From Rhodococcus sp. UNC23MFCrub1.1 (GTDB lineage: Bacteria; Actinomycetota; Actinomycetes; Mycobacteriales; Mycobacteriaceae): 64,000 nucleotides of DNA. Positions 16,691 through 26,139 of this stretch are shown one piece after another (position 1 is the stretch's first letter; every line of letters begins with the position of its first letter). A model generated the notes under the pieces. It saw only the letters and a program-made list of their open reading frames with translations. It did no database searches and was not told the DNA's origin. The stretch covers positions 62,001 to 126,000 of the forward strand of contig NZ_JMLQ01000004.1 in NCBI RefSeq assembly GCF_000686025.1, written 5' to 3'. The translations under genes and the position numbers were made by a program.

Positions 16691-17647
16691 ATGACCGGTC
16701 GACATGTGGGACTCGCGTTGTTTCTGGTGGTGACGGTTGCTCTCGCGTCCTACGGCGTCCTGACCACTCCTGACCCGAGGTCGGTCGCCGAGATCGGTTC
16801 GGCCGATCACTTCGTCTGCGCGTTGCCACAGGACGTCGGCGGCTATCTGGCGGCCCCGCCGCCGCAGCAGAGCGTCGCTCCCCGTCCGGCGCGGGGCACG
16901 GTGCCCGAGGGGTTCGAGCCGGTGGCAGCCGTGGTGTGCGACATCGGTATCGGAGACCACGTCGATGCCGACGGGACCGTGACCTATGTCGAACGCCGCT
17001 ACGCCGGGGACTTCGGCAGCGCTGTGCGGGAGCTGAACGGGCCGCCCACACGTCGCTCGATCTTCGACGCCGAATGTCTGGCGTCCGTGCTCGCTGCGGC
17101 GCCGGTCGACATGTGGCTCGTCGACGTGGACGGCCGCGCCGTACAACCGTCGTACCCGCGTGGTGACTGCGGCCTGGACAATACCCTGGGACTCGCCAAG
17201 ATTCTCGAGCTCCCGGAGGTAGAGGCCACCGAACACCGCGTCCGCCTCGATGCTGCCGGGATCACCTACTTCTACTCGTGCTCGCCGATCGTCTCGACAC
17301 CGGTGCCGGGGTCTCGGTCGCTACTCGACCTGACGTTGACACCGTCCGGGTTCTGCCGCTTCGACACCGCCGGACCCGATCTGATGTTCACCGGGGCGGA
17401 TCGGTACGAATCCGAGCCGTACCTCGACTGGAACGCCGCCCTCATCGACGTCGAGCCCGCCGGTCCCTGCGGTGAACGCGCGACGTCGCTGGCGACCACC
17501 TCGACGCAGTCCACGATCGGGGACGAGTTGGTCATGATCGACGTCCTTATCGAACTCGACGGGTGCCGGCGCATCCTGGGCGACGGCTTCACTCCGTTGT
17601 CGGCGCCCGCCTCTGTCGTCGACTCGATCGTCAGCGCAGCGTCGTGA
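16691..17647 (+). CDS. Exported hypothetical protein with one N-terminal helix
   Basis: About 318 residues from an ATG at 16691; an ATG 12 bases upstream is the alternative. An N-terminal hydrophobic helix (VGLALFLVVTVALASYGVLT) acts as signal or anchor. The rest is polar and contains spaced Cys residues (FVCALPQ, VVCDIG, AECLAS, GDCGLDN, YSCSPI, GFCRFD, GPCGER, DGCRRI) that could form disulfides outside the cell. I recognise no domain. It stands alone, convergent with the pyruvate oxidase gene. Confidence 0.65.
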   Translation: MTGRHVGLALFLVVTVALASYGVLTTPDPRSVAEIGSADHFVCALPQDVGGYLAAPPPQQSVAPRPARGTVPEGFEPVAAVVCDIGIGDHVDADGTVTYVERRYAGDFGSAVRELNGPPTRRSIFDAECLASVLAAAPVDMWLVDVDGRAVQPSYPRGDCGLDNTLGLAKILELPEVEATEHRVRLDAAGITYFYSCSPIVSTPVPGSRSLLDLTLTPSGFCRFDTAGPDLMFTGADRYESEPYLDWNAALIDVEPAGPCGERATSLATTSTQSTIGDELVMIDVLIELDGCRRILGDGFTPLSAPASVVDSIVSAAS

Positions 17648-17819
17648 CCTGACGTCTGTCGGCCACGTCGGGTCGAGCCCTGACGGCCGTGGTTTCCGTT
17701 GATCGCCGTTCACAGAGCAGAACGTGGTTGGGGCGCACGTTTCACCACTCGACGCCTGCATGGTTGCGCGTCGACCACGACCGTGGCATCGGATCACGCC
17801 AGTCCGGCCAGCAAAGCTT

Positions 17820-19553
17820 TCAGTCGAAGATCCGCCGACGGACATTGGTGTCCGCGAGGTCCACGAGTTCGTCGGCCCGGCCGGACAAGATCGTCCGAAT
17901 GCCGTACAGCGTGAAGCCTTTTGCCTGTTCCAGAGTGATCTTGGGAGGGATGGAGAGTTCCTGCGCCGCGGTGACGACGTCGATGACGGCGGGACCGTCG
18001 TACGCGAACGCGTCGGTCAGAGCCGCCTCCAAATCCTGCGGCTTCTCCACTCGTCGGCCGAACATCCCCAGAGCCTGTGCCACAGCAGCGAAGTCGGGGT
18101 TCTTCAAATCGGTGCCGTAGTTGACGATGCCGGCAGCCTTCATCTCGAGTTCGACGAAGTTCAACGACGAATTGTCGAAGATGATGACCTTGACCGGCAG
18201 ACCGCTCTGCATCAACGTGATCAGCTCACCGAAGCCCATCGTCAACCCGCCGTCGCCGGCGAAGGCCACCACCTGCCTACCCGGCTGAGCGGTCTGCGCA
18301 CCGATCGCCAACGGGAGAGCGCAGGCCATCGACCCGTGATTGAACGACCCGAGCAGCCGGCGTTTGCCGTTCATCGTCAGGTATCGGGCGGCCCACACGA
18401 CAGGCGACCCCACGTCGACGGTGAAGACGGCATCGTCGTCGGCCAGCTCGTTCGCCATGCGCGCCAGATACTCCGGCCGGATGGGTGTGCGGTGCCGGTC
18501 GTCCACAGCGAACGAATCGAGATTCTTGCGTGTCTTGCGGTAGTGCTTGACCGATGTGTCCAGATGCTTGCTGTCCGTCTTGGCGTGGACACGGGGGAGC
18601 AGAGCGTCCACGGTGTCGGCGACGGTACCCACCAAGCCGACGTCCAGGGTCGCTCTGCGGCCCAGGTTCTGGCCACGGATGTCCACCTGGATGATCTTCG
18701 CGTCGTCGGGATAGAAGTTGCGGTACGGAAAGTCGGTGCCCAGCATGAGAAGAACGGCGGCATGCGAGATCGCGCGGTACCCCGAGGCGAAGCCGAGCAG
18801 CCCCGTCATCCCCACATCGTAGGGATTGTCGTACTCGACGTGCTCCTTGCCGCGCAGTGCGTGCACGACAGGAGCCTGCAGCGCGCCGGCGATCTCGAGC
18901 AGTTGTCGATGCGCACCCGCCACACCGGCGCCGGCCAGAATGGTGATGTTGTCGGACGAGTTCAGGATCGACGCGGCCTCGTCGAGCGAGGCATCGTCGG
19001 GTCGCACGTGGGACGTGGTCGCGCGGATGGCCGGGGTGGCCTTTCTCTGTTCGGCATGCGCCAGCAGCACTTCGCCCGGGACGACGACCACTGCGACACC
19101 GCGTTCCTCGATCGCCGCCCGCATCGCCATCGCGAACACGTGTTCCGCCATCTCCGGGTCACTGACCAGTTCGCAGAAGACGCTGCACTCCTGAAAGAGG
19201 TTCTGCGGGTGAGTTTCCTGGAAGTACTGCGATCCGATCTCGCTGCGCGGGATGTGCGCCGCGATCGCGAGCACGGGAACCCGGCTGCGATGTGCGTCGA
19301 ACAGCCCATTGATCAGGTGGAGATTGCCGGGACCACAACTGCCGGCGCACACCGCGAGTTCGCCGGTGATCGCCGCGTCACCGGCTGCGGCGAAGGCGGC
19401 AGTCTCCTCGTTGCGGACGTGCTGCCACGTCATGCCGTCGTTCCGGCGGATCGCGTCGGTGAAGCCGTTCAACGAATCGCCCGGAAGGCCGTAGACGTGG
19501 GTCACGCCGCTCTCGGTCAGGGTCTGCACGAAATGGTCTGCCACGGTCGCCAT
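17820..19553 (-). CDS. poxB: Pyruvate dehydrogenase (quinone) / pyruvate oxidase
   Basis: A 577-residue ThDP enzyme of the pyruvate:quinone oxidoreductase type. It shows the N-terminal 'GVTHVYGLPGDSLNGF' and 'RNEETAAFAAAGDA' (catalytic Glu), the FAD-binding middle domain 'LLMLGTDFPYRNFYPD', and the ThDP motif 'FAGDGGLTMGFGELITL' ending in 'IFDNSS'. Length and order agree with PoxB proteins, which oxidise pyruvate to acetate and CO2 and pass electrons to menaquinone at the membrane. The start at MATVADHF was chosen because the extra upstream residues are Arg/Ser-rich and outside the family alignment. Confidence 0.93.
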   Translation of the reverse strand: MATVADHFVQTLTESGVTHVYGLPGDSLNGFTDAIRRNDGMTWQHVRNEETAAFAAAGDAAITGELAVCAGSCGPGNLHLINGLFDAHRSRVPVLAIAAHIPRSEIGSQYFQETHPQNLFQECSVFCELVSDPEMAEHVFAMAMRAAIEERGVAVVVVPGEVLLAHAEQRKATPAIRATTSHVRPDDASLDEAASILNSSDNITILAGAGVAGAHRQLLEIAGALQAPVVHALRGKEHVEYDNPYDVGMTGLLGFASGYRAISHAAVLLMLGTDFPYRNFYPDDAKIIQVDIRGQNLGRRATLDVGLVGTVADTVDALLPRVHAKTDSKHLDTSVKHYRKTRKNLDSFAVDDRHRTPIRPEYLARMANELADDDAVFTVDVGSPVVWAARYLTMNGKRRLLGSFNHGSMACALPLAIGAQTAQPGRQVVAFAGDGGLTMGFGELITLMQSGLPVKVIIFDNSSLNFVELEMKAAGIVNYGTDLKNPDFAAVAQALGMFGRRVEKPQDLEAALTDAFAYDGPAVIDVVTAAQELSIPPKITLEQAKGFTLYGIRTILSGRADELVDLADTNVRRRIFD

Positions 19554-19780
19554 GGCGAACAGTATGCGCCGGATCCGCACCGGAAGCGTCGTGGAACGGG
19601 TAACCGATCGTCCTGGCTCGGACACTCGTGGAGATCGGTGAGGACCGGCGAAAGCGCTGTGTTCGAATACTGCAGCAGGTGCCCGGGCGAGCTCTGGGGA
19701 CAGCCGGGCCTGTGTCGTCCCGGGGAGCGTCAGAATGGATCCATGCAGAGAAAGACGACGAGCGGAAGGCGGTGAGCAGC

Positions 19781-19981
19781 ATGACGGACGACGCGCCGAC
19801 CGATCGTGGGCCCGTGTTCGACGGTGTCCGCATCGGTAGGCCTGCGACGGGCGCGTTGATCGACGCCGGGTATCGCACGGTGCTCGACCTTCCGGCGGAC
19901 CTCGCGGTGTTGTCCGCGCTGCACGGAGTGGGGCCGTCGGCGATCAGGCGGTTGGCCGAGGCGCGCGACGATCGGCGTTGA
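19781..19981 (+). CDS. Helix-hairpin-helix small protein
   Basis: A 66-residue protein. The C-terminal half 'GALIDAGYRTVLDLPADLAVLSALHGVGPSAIRRLAEAR' is a helix-hairpin-helix with the 'HGVGPSAI' hairpin, as in the C-terminal HhH of DNA ligases and RuvA. This suggests non-specific DNA binding. A GTG nine bases upstream is an alternative start. It ends 40 bases before the RAE of the helR gene and could in principle read through into it. Confidence 0.6.
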   Translation: MTDDAPTDRGPVFDGVRIGRPATGALIDAGYRTVLDLPADLAVLSALHGVGPSAIRRLAEARDDRR

Positions 19982-20021
19982 CGGGAACGATCCCTTCCAC
20001 CTCCAAGGTATAGCGCACGGT

Positions 20022-20040
20022 GGGGCTTGCGGCAAGCCCC
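20022..20040 (+). promoter_or_regulatory. Rifamycin-associated element (RAE)
   Basis: The 19-bp inverted repeat GGGGCTTGCGGCAAGCCCC is a perfect palindrome around one central base and matches the RAE that precedes rifamycin-inducible genes (helR, rox, arr, rph) in Actinobacteria. It lies 66 bases before the helR GTG, where such elements normally sit. Confidence 0.92.
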
Positions 20041-20106
20041 CGCGGTCGGCGCAGAATGGCTCGCTCGATGCCATGACCTGCACGTTTCCCCGATCGGAGC
20101 CGACCT

Positions 20107-22218
20107 GTGGACACCGTGTTCGCCCTGCCCCCGCACCGCCGAGCCAAGGCCGACCCCGCCTCGATCGCGGCGGATGATCGACATCTCGCCAGAATCGACG
20201 CGGCCCTGCGTCGGTCCCTCGCGGATCTCGAACGACGCCTCGCCCGGACTCGCGCCGCCCCTGGCCGATCCGGCCAGGACGCGATGGAACGCGACCTGGA
20301 GACACATCGACTCACCGCTGAGATCCGCGCAGTGCGTCGTGTCGGGCGGGACATGTGTCTCGGGCGACTCGTGCCGGCGGACGGAACGGAGCCGGTGTAC
20401 GTCGGGCGGCGCGGACTCCTCGACGAGGCCGGTCATCCTCTGCTCGTCGACTGGCGCTCACCAGCAGCAGCACCGTTCTTCGCCGCGACCCCGGCACGTC
20501 CGATGGGTGCTGCCTGGCGGCGTCGTTACCGGTGGACCGGAGGACGAGTGAGCGATTACTGGGACGAGGTGTTCACCGCTGAGATCCCCGACGGCGCCGT
20601 GGCATTGGACGATCGGTCGGCCTTCGTCGCCGATCTCGGGGCGGCGCGGTCGTCCCGCATGCGCGACGTGCTGGGCACCATCGCAGCGGACCAGGATGCG
20701 ATCGTCCGCGCCCCGTCCAGAGGAGTGCGTGTGGTGGACGGCGGCCCCGGAACGGGAAAGAGCGTGGTCGCGCTGCACCGTGCGGCCTACCTTCTGTATG
20801 CGGATCCGCAGGTCGGGCACCACCGCGGCGGGGTCTTGGTGATCGGACCGCACGGGCCCTACCTGTCGTACGTCGCCGACGTGCTTCCTGATCTCGGAGA
20901 GGACGGCGTCCGGGTGTGCCTGCTCGACGAGATGGTTCCCGAGGGCCGGAATGCAGTAGCGGAGGCCTCACCACGCGCCGCCGCGGTGAAAGGCTCCGCG
21001 TCGATGACGGAGATGATCGATCGCGCGATCCGCTTCTACGAGACTCCGCCCGCGAACGACATGGTCGTCGAGACCGAGTGGGGTGCAGTGCTGCTCCGGG
21101 CAGCCGACTGGGCGGAAGCCTTCACGGCACCCGACGCGGAGACTCCGCACAACGATGCGAGAGAGGAGATCTGGGCGGCGCTGAGCGATATCGTCGTCGA
21201 CCGCCTCGCCGGCGACGTGTCGGCCGCCGAGCTGACGTCGTCGCTGCGGGCGATCGACGAGCTTCGCGACAGCGTCGAGTCGTCGTGGACGGTGATCGAT
21301 GCTCCCGATCTCGTCGCCGACCTCTGGGCCGTGCCGGCATACCTACGCCATTGCGCGCCCTGGTTGGACGAGGACGACAGGGCCGCGGTCCGCAGAGACC
21401 TCGGTGCGCCCTGGACGACTGCGGATCTCCCTCTTCTCGACGTCGCTCGTCGCCGCCTCGGAGACCCACGGGCGACGACAATGCGCGTGCGCCGTGCCCG
21501 GACGATCGCCTCCGAGCGTGCGCGCCGACGCGCGGTGGTCGACGATCTCGTCGAGTCCGACGATTCGGAGCTTCGTGTCATGTCGATGCTCCGCGGCGAC
21601 GACTTGCAGAATATGCTGGACTACAACGAGTTTCCGACGGGCGAACCGGATCGGCTTGCTGGTCCGTTCTCCCACGTCGTCGTCGACGAGGCCCAGGAAC
21701 TGACGGATGCGCAGTGGCAGATGATCCGTGCCCGCTGCCCGTCGGGCAGTCTCACGGTGGTGGGTGACCGCGCGCAGGCCCACAGCGGTTTTCCGGAATC
21801 CTGGGAGGCGCGGCTGGCGCGTGTCGGATTCACCGACGTGGCGGTGTCCACGCTCGACGTCAACTACCGCACACCGGCCGAGATCATGGCCGCGGCCGAA
21901 CCGGTCATCAAAGCGGTCCTCCCCGACGCGAACGTGCCTCGTTCGGTCCGCAGCACCGGGGTGGTCGTTCGCCACGCCGGAGTGGACGACCTGGACGCGA
22001 TTCTCGACGAGTGGGCCGCGGCCGGCGAGGGCGTGGCATGCGTCATCGGTATGCCGGCTCGGCCGGACACCGAGCGGATCCGTTCTCTGAGCGCACGGTC
22101 GGTCAAGGGGCTCGAGTTCGATCTTGTCGTCCTCGTCGAGGGGCCGGGTGTGGACAGCGCCGTCGACCGATACGTGGCGATGACGCGGGCGACGCGGCAA
22201 CTCGTGGTGCTGAGCTGA
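20107..22218 (+). CDS. helR: RNA polymerase recycling motor ATPase HelR
   Basis: A 703-residue UvrD/HelD-like protein. There is an N-terminal coiled-coil arm (residues ~20-90, RHLARIDAALRRSLADLERRL...), then 'LGRLVP.. YVGRRGL', then Walker A 'GGPGTGKSVVALHRAAYLL', 'VVVDEAQELTDAQWQM' (motif II) and 'YVAMTRATRQLVVLS' at the C-terminus. This is the actinobacterial HelR form of HelD, which removes stalled RNA polymerase from DNA and can displace rifamycins bound to it. The start is the GTG giving MDTVFALPPHRR. The perfect RAE upstream predicts induction by rifampicin. Confidence 0.93.
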   Translation: MDTVFALPPHRRAKADPASIAADDRHLARIDAALRRSLADLERRLARTRAAPGRSGQDAMERDLETHRLTAEIRAVRRVGRDMCLGRLVPADGTEPVYVGRRGLLDEAGHPLLVDWRSPAAAPFFAATPARPMGAAWRRRYRWTGGRVSDYWDEVFTAEIPDGAVALDDRSAFVADLGAARSSRMRDVLGTIAADQDAIVRAPSRGVRVVDGGPGTGKSVVALHRAAYLLYADPQVGHHRGGVLVIGPHGPYLSYVADVLPDLGEDGVRVCLLDEMVPEGRNAVAEASPRAAAVKGSASMTEMIDRAIRFYETPPANDMVVETEWGAVLLRAADWAEAFTAPDAETPHNDAREEIWAALSDIVVDRLAGDVSAAELTSSLRAIDELRDSVESSWTVIDAPDLVADLWAVPAYLRHCAPWLDEDDRAAVRRDLGAPWTTADLPLLDVARRRLGDPRATTMRVRRARTIASERARRRAVVDDLVESDDSELRVMSMLRGDDLQNMLDYNEFPTGEPDRLAGPFSHVVVDEAQELTDAQWQMIRARCPSGSLTVVGDRAQAHSGFPESWEARLARVGFTDVAVSTLDVNYRTPAEIMAAAEPVIKAVLPDANVPRSVRSTGVVVRHAGVDDLDAILDEWAAAGEGVACVIGMPARPDTERIRSLSARSVKGLEFDLVVLVEGPGVDSAVDRYVAMTRATRQLVVLS

Positions 22219-22380
22219 TCGACTGGTGCGGGTGGGATGGTTCCGAGACGGCATTCCTGGTGTCCCTCGTCGGTCGAGACCTCGTCTGTCTCAGGGTGGG
22301 GTCGGGGTGTTCCCGGATGTTCGGGCGAGCGGAACGTTCCTAGTGTCGATCGTGTGCAGACACCCTCGGAGACGACGCGC

Positions 22381-22869
22381 ATGAGTATGCCTGCGGCGGT
22401 GGCCTTTCTCCTCGCTGCGGCAGCCGGGCTGCTGCATGCGGCCGCGAGCGCGTACTGGGCGGTGGGAGGTCGATGGCAGCTCGCCTCGGTGGGGGACTGG
22501 GCGGTGACCCTGGCCGACGACCGACCGGTGGCGAGCGGTCTCGCGCTCGGTGTCGTCGCTGTCGTGAAGGCCGGCGCTGCTGTCCTCCCGTGGGTGACCG
22601 AGCGGGTCCGAGGCCACCGTTATCGGCAGGTCCGCGTGTGCGGGTGGTGCGCGGGCGGTGCGCTGTTCGTGTGGGGCGCAGTGTCGACGGTGTCCGCGGT
22701 AGCGGTGCTCGTCGGCGTCATCGTGCCCGACGGCGGGTACGACCGGACCGCGATGATCGGGCATGCCGTGGTCTGGGATCCGCTGTTCACGGTCTGGGGA
22801 GCAGCGCTGCTGACCGGGTTGTGGTCCACCACGCACCGGGCCACAGCGCTGACGGGAGTACGACGATGA
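22381..22869 (+). CDS. DUF3995-type membrane protein
   Basis: A 162-residue protein with four hydrophobic helices. 'GLLHAAASAYWAVGGRWQLASVG' and 'VWDPLFTVWGAALLTGLW' match the DUF3995 pattern (small four-TM proteins with a conserved H-x-YW-x-GG near the start). No function is established. Its stop overlaps the start of the following hydrolase (ATGA), so the two are coupled. Confidence 0.8.
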   Translation: MSMPAAVAFLLAAAAGLLHAAASAYWAVGGRWQLASVGDWAVTLADDRPVASGLALGVVAVVKAGAAVLPWVTERVRGHRYRQVRVCGWCAGGALFVWGAVSTVSAVAVLVGVIVPDGGYDRTAMIGHAVVWDPLFTVWGAALLTGLWSTTHRATALTGVRR

Positions 22870-24293
22870 CCGCGGCACGACGAGTCGTCGCCGTGTTTCT
22901 GGGCGCCCTGACACTGCTCGCACTGTCGATCTGCCCAGCGGCCGGTCGAGGGCACGACGAGGAGTCGTTGCAGGGCCTCGTCACTCGGTGGGCCTCGGAG
23001 ATCGGTGCACCGGGCATGGCCGCACGGATCGTCGACAGCGACGGTGCACGGTCTACGGCATTCGTGGGAGTCGACGGGGACGGTCACGACATCGACGGGT
23101 CGACCCCTTTCGTCTGGGGGTCGGTGTCGAAGCAGTTCGCGGCAGCGACAGCGAGGGGCCTCGAGCGCGAGGGCGTTCTCGACGCCACCAGCCCTGTCGT
23201 CGAGGTGGTCCCGCAGGCTCGCCGAGTGCTCTCCGACCCCGCAGTGACCGTCGACGACCTCGTTCATCACACCAGCGGGCTGCCGCACGACATCACCGTC
23301 ACCGACGAGTGGACCCGAAGGGGTTCCGCGACAGACGCCGTCACCGCCCTCGACGCGCCGAAGGGGGCCGGTCCTCGTGGTGAGTTCCGGTACTCGAGTC
23401 TGAACTACCTGCTCCTGCAGGCTGTGATCGAGCAGGCGGGAGGGTCCTCCTACGCGGACGCCGTGCGCCGCGTCGTACTCGATCCCGCCGGCAGTGACGC
23501 CATCACCGACCCGCAGTTGTTCGTCGACAGTGTTCCGCGGGGACACGTTCCGTTCTTCGGTTCCACCCGCCCGGTCGACGTCGGTGTCGATTCGGCGGGG
23601 TTGGGATACGGCTACCTCGCCGGCTCCATCGATGACCTGGGACGCTATGCGTCGTGGCGACTGCGGGAACGTCACGACGACGAAGCCCGGTATCGCGAGG
23701 TGCCGACAGCTCAGGGTTCGACCTACGGTGACGGCCTGTTCCACGAGAGGATCGATGGCCACGATGTCTGGTGGCATGCGGGTGCGGTGCCCGGCTACTA
23801 CACTTACGTCTCTGTGATTCCGTCGCTGGACACAGCAATCGTGGTGGCGGCGAACCGATACGGTGAGATCGAGGCCGATCGACTCGCGGCCGTCGGCCGG
23901 AACCTGACGACGTCGGTGACGGGTGGACGGACGAGCGAGCTACCCGAGTCCTCGGCGTCCACCGTGCTCGGAGCGCTCGCTGCGATCATCGCGACGCTGG
24001 TGGTCGGCATCGGCGTTCACGCGGTCCGCATCGTCTCGGGCAGGACGCCCCAGCGGACCAGAGGAGTCGCCGTCGTGCGCGGGGTCGTTGCGGTCGGGGT
24101 AGGGACAGCGGCCGCTGTCGCCGTCCTGTTCGGACTGTCTTCTTCGACCGGCGCGGGGTTGTCGGTGGCAGGCAGGTGGGCGCCGGACGTGGCTCTGTTG
24201 GTGTGGGTATTGCTCGTGGCGATCGCTGCGGCCGCCGTGGTCGACGTGCTCGGGCAGGTCGTGGGGTGCCGACGTGTCCGTGGGGCGCAGTGA
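22866..24293 (+). CDS. Membrane-anchored serine hydrolase, beta-lactamase/penicillin-binding-protein fold
   Basis: A 475-residue protein: signal peptide (residues 1-28), a beta-lactamase-family domain (PF00144) with the nucleophile motif SxxK as 'SVSK', 'VDDLVHHTSGLPHD' and 'YSSLNYLLLQAVIE', and 'WWHAGAVPGYYTYV' in place of the KTG box. It ends with three hydrophobic helices (about residues 380-470), so the catalytic domain is held on the outer membrane face. Such proteins act as esterases, D-aminopeptidases or peptidoglycan-modifying enzymes, and the substrate is unknown. It is coupled to the DUF3995 gene. Confidence 0.88.
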   Translation: MTAARRVVAVFLGALTLLALSICPAAGRGHDEESLQGLVTRWASEIGAPGMAARIVDSDGARSTAFVGVDGDGHDIDGSTPFVWGSVSKQFAAATARGLEREGVLDATSPVVEVVPQARRVLSDPAVTVDDLVHHTSGLPHDITVTDEWTRRGSATDAVTALDAPKGAGPRGEFRYSSLNYLLLQAVIEQAGGSSYADAVRRVVLDPAGSDAITDPQLFVDSVPRGHVPFFGSTRPVDVGVDSAGLGYGYLAGSIDDLGRYASWRLRERHDDEARYREVPTAQGSTYGDGLFHERIDGHDVWWHAGAVPGYYTYVSVIPSLDTAIVVAANRYGEIEADRLAAVGRNLTTSVTGGRTSELPESSASTVLGALAAIIATLVVGIGVHAVRIVSGRTPQRTRGVAVVRGVVAVGVGTAAAVAVLFGLSSSTGAGLSVAGRWAPDVALLVWVLLVAIAAAAVVDVLGQVVGCRRVRGAQ

Positions 24294-24347
24294 GGTCAGA
24301 CATCGGGAGTGTCGCTGGTGTGCACTCGCCGACGCCCTGTCCGGCGT

Positions 24348-24852
24348 TCACACGAGGTCGCGGCGGCGCAGAGCCCACGATGCGGTGGCCAGAAGTGCTG
24401 TGGCCACGATGACGAGGATGAACGCGGCAGAGTGGAACCGGCGCGCCGACGTCGGCGGGAAGATGCGTGTGCGGTGCTGTGTCGCGCAACCACTGGGGAG
24501 CGCCGATGAGGGTACCGAGCGGCCCCAGCAGCAGGTCGAGGACGACTGCCGCCCACCCGACTGCGATCCACCGGCTTCCGAATCCGTATGCGGCGTAGGC
24601 GATCGCGGCGACGGCAAGGGTTGCCGGCAGCTGCGACACCGCTCCGACGAGCACGTCGACGACACCGGGGCCGTCTCCGCCGACGGCAGCAGCCCCGGTG
24701 ACGAGCCCGACACCTGCCAGAAGCAACACGAGGGTTGCCGTGACTGTCGCCGTGGCGGCAGCGGCGAGCAAACGGGACACAGGGGAGACGGCGGTAGCGA
24801 GGAGTATTTCCGCGCGACCCGTCCGGTCGTCCTCGCGCAGGTGCCCGACCAC
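24348..24852 (-). pseudogene. C-terminal fragment of an ABC-2/TetB-type exporter permease, frameshifted
   Basis: The frame opens with 'HLREDDRTGRAEILLATAVS', which lies in the middle of large actinobacterial antibiotic/ABC-2 permeases (GxLxxEExxGRAExLLAT). It runs through three hydrophobic helices to 'LGPLGTLIGAPQWLRDTAP', then shifts frame near 24440-24465 to reach the characteristic end 'AAFILVIVATALLATASWALRRRDLV'. The N-terminal half of the permease and any partner ATPase are missing. The left part of an AraC-type gene abuts it instead. It is a remnant rather than a working transporter. Confidence 0.75.
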
Positions 24853-25056
24853 GGTGTCACGCCGAACTCGTGGGCGAAGGCAGCGATGAACCCGCTGCTG
24901 GTGCTGTAACCGACTGCTGCTGCCGTGTCGGCGAGGTGTGTCCCCGCCCGAGAAGGTCGGCCGCAGCGATCATGCGAGCGCGTGTCCGCCAGCATCCGTA
25001 GGTCAGTCCCGTATCGGCGGCGAATGCTCGCAGGATCGTTTTCTTTCTGACTACGG
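24845..25056 (-). pseudogene. C-terminal helix-turn-helix fragment of an AraC-family regulator, frameshifted
   Basis: 'KKTILRAFAADTGLTYGCWR' and 'RMIAAADLL' followed, one frame away, by 'THLADTAAAVGYSTSSGFIAAF' and 'HEFGVTP' reconstruct the double helix-turn-helix of an AraC regulator. The switch falls at a G4 run (near 24950) that would need one more G. The N-terminal sensing domain is absent, and the protein runs directly into the permease fragment, so this is a scar of two partial genes joined together. Confidence 0.7.
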
Positions 25057-25172
25057 CACCAACAGGAGCTTTCAGCGCTACACGAGAGCGATCAACGCTT
25101 TCGCCGCGGCCCTGGACAATTCCACCGTGTCGGAAGGACAGTAGAGCCGGACTGCCCGGACGCACCGATGCG

Positions 25173-25604
25173 TCACGTACGGCGTTCGCTCTGTCCGAAC
25201 ACACGTCGACGAACGACGGCGCCGGCGACACTACACACCGCAGCGCAGACAAGGCCGCTCGCGACGGCGACGCCCGGTGCGAGGGAGGTCAATCCCGCAA
25301 CGAGTGACACCCATGCGAGGACCACTGCGCCGGTCTCCAGGCGCGCCGCCAGGACTGGCCCTGTTCTCCGTCTGTGCGCCGACACCGCCTTCAGGTACAA
25401 CCCGTAGGCGGCATAGACCGTGGTGTACGCACCGATGCAGAACGCGAACACACCCATCGCGAACCACCCGGGGACAACGTCGTAGGGAGCGTCGCCGAGG
25501 GCGGACATTGCGGCGACCGAGATGGGCACCACCAATGCCGTTCCGATGTACAGGAGGACGGCGAGGCCCAGCACCGAATCCTTGGGCGACGACGTCCACG
25601 ACAT
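25173..25604 (-). CDS. Four-TM hypothetical membrane protein
   Basis: 143 residues starting at MSWTSSPKD, with four hydrophobic helices: 'GLAVLLYIGTALVVPISVAAM', 'WFAMGVFAFCIGAYTTVYAAY', 'LETGAVVLAWVSLVAGLTSLA' and 'VASGLVCAAVCSVAGAVV'. It ends with a basic cytoplasmic tail. I do not recognise a domain. It is followed on its upstream side by another small membrane-protein gene on the same strand, so a small two-gene unit is likely. Confidence 0.65.
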   Translation of the reverse strand: MSWTSSPKDSVLGLAVLLYIGTALVVPISVAAMSALGDAPYDVVPGWFAMGVFAFCIGAYTTVYAAYGLYLKAVSAHRRRTGPVLAARLETGAVVLAWVSLVAGLTSLAPGVAVASGLVCAAVCSVAGAVVRRRVFGQSERRT

Positions 25605-25665
25605 CGCACCACTGTAACCAACTGATCGGTCTAGATCGTGCTCGCCGCTGCCGCGCACGGGCGGG

Positions 25666-25842
25666 TCACGGCGTGTCCGTGCGAGACCTGACCGAGAGAA
25701 TCGCTGCGACCAGGGCTCCGACCAGCAGGAGGAGCACCACGTCGTCGCTGCGATCGGCCGCCGACGTGCCTCCCCACGTCGCCACGCGCACGATCACCGC
25801 GAGCAGGTAGAGGCCGATCGCGGCGGTGCGTGGATTTCCCAT
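25666..25842 (-). CDS. Small two-TM hypothetical protein
   Basis: 58 residues from MGNPRTAAIG, with two hydrophobic helices (AAIGLYLLAVIVRVATW and DDVVLLLLVGALVAAILSV) separated by a short polar loop. Family unknown. Longer upstream starts were rejected because that part reads as non-coding. Confidence 0.55.
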   Translation of the reverse strand: MGNPRTAAIGLYLLAVIVRVATWGGTSAADRSDDVVLLLLVGALVAAILSVRSRTDTP

Positions 25843-26139
25843 GACGGCACCGTATGCCTGTATCGACGCCGCATCAACGCCGAAGACGAACAAGTGGCAG
25901 CGCACGAATGGTCTATCGCTCGACGGTGTCAGGTCCGGTGCGCTGCCCCTCTGGAGAACTTTCAGCCGAATGTGCCGATCCTGCTGCGGGTATCGGCACC
26001 GACTCTTGCGCTGCGTCGCGGGACGTGTCATTCTCGGACGCATGACAACCGGAAAGGCGGACACCGCCACCCTCGCGTGAGCGCCGCAGCAACACCCTTC
26101 GCGGTCAGGGCAGGAACCGCATCGTCATCGATTCATCAG
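25843..26139. other. Intergenic region, no gene seen
   Basis: Between the small membrane-protein gene (leftward) and the DUF6745 gene (rightward). I see no credible coding frame or repeat. It should contain the two divergent promoters. Confidence 0.4.

Noticed and set aside
17724..19775. A 683-residue plus-strand open frame over the pyruvate oxidase gene
   Set aside because: It is antisense to poxB, whose ThDP motifs are unambiguous; the composition (Arg, His, Gly) is typical of an antisense shadow in GC-rich DNA.
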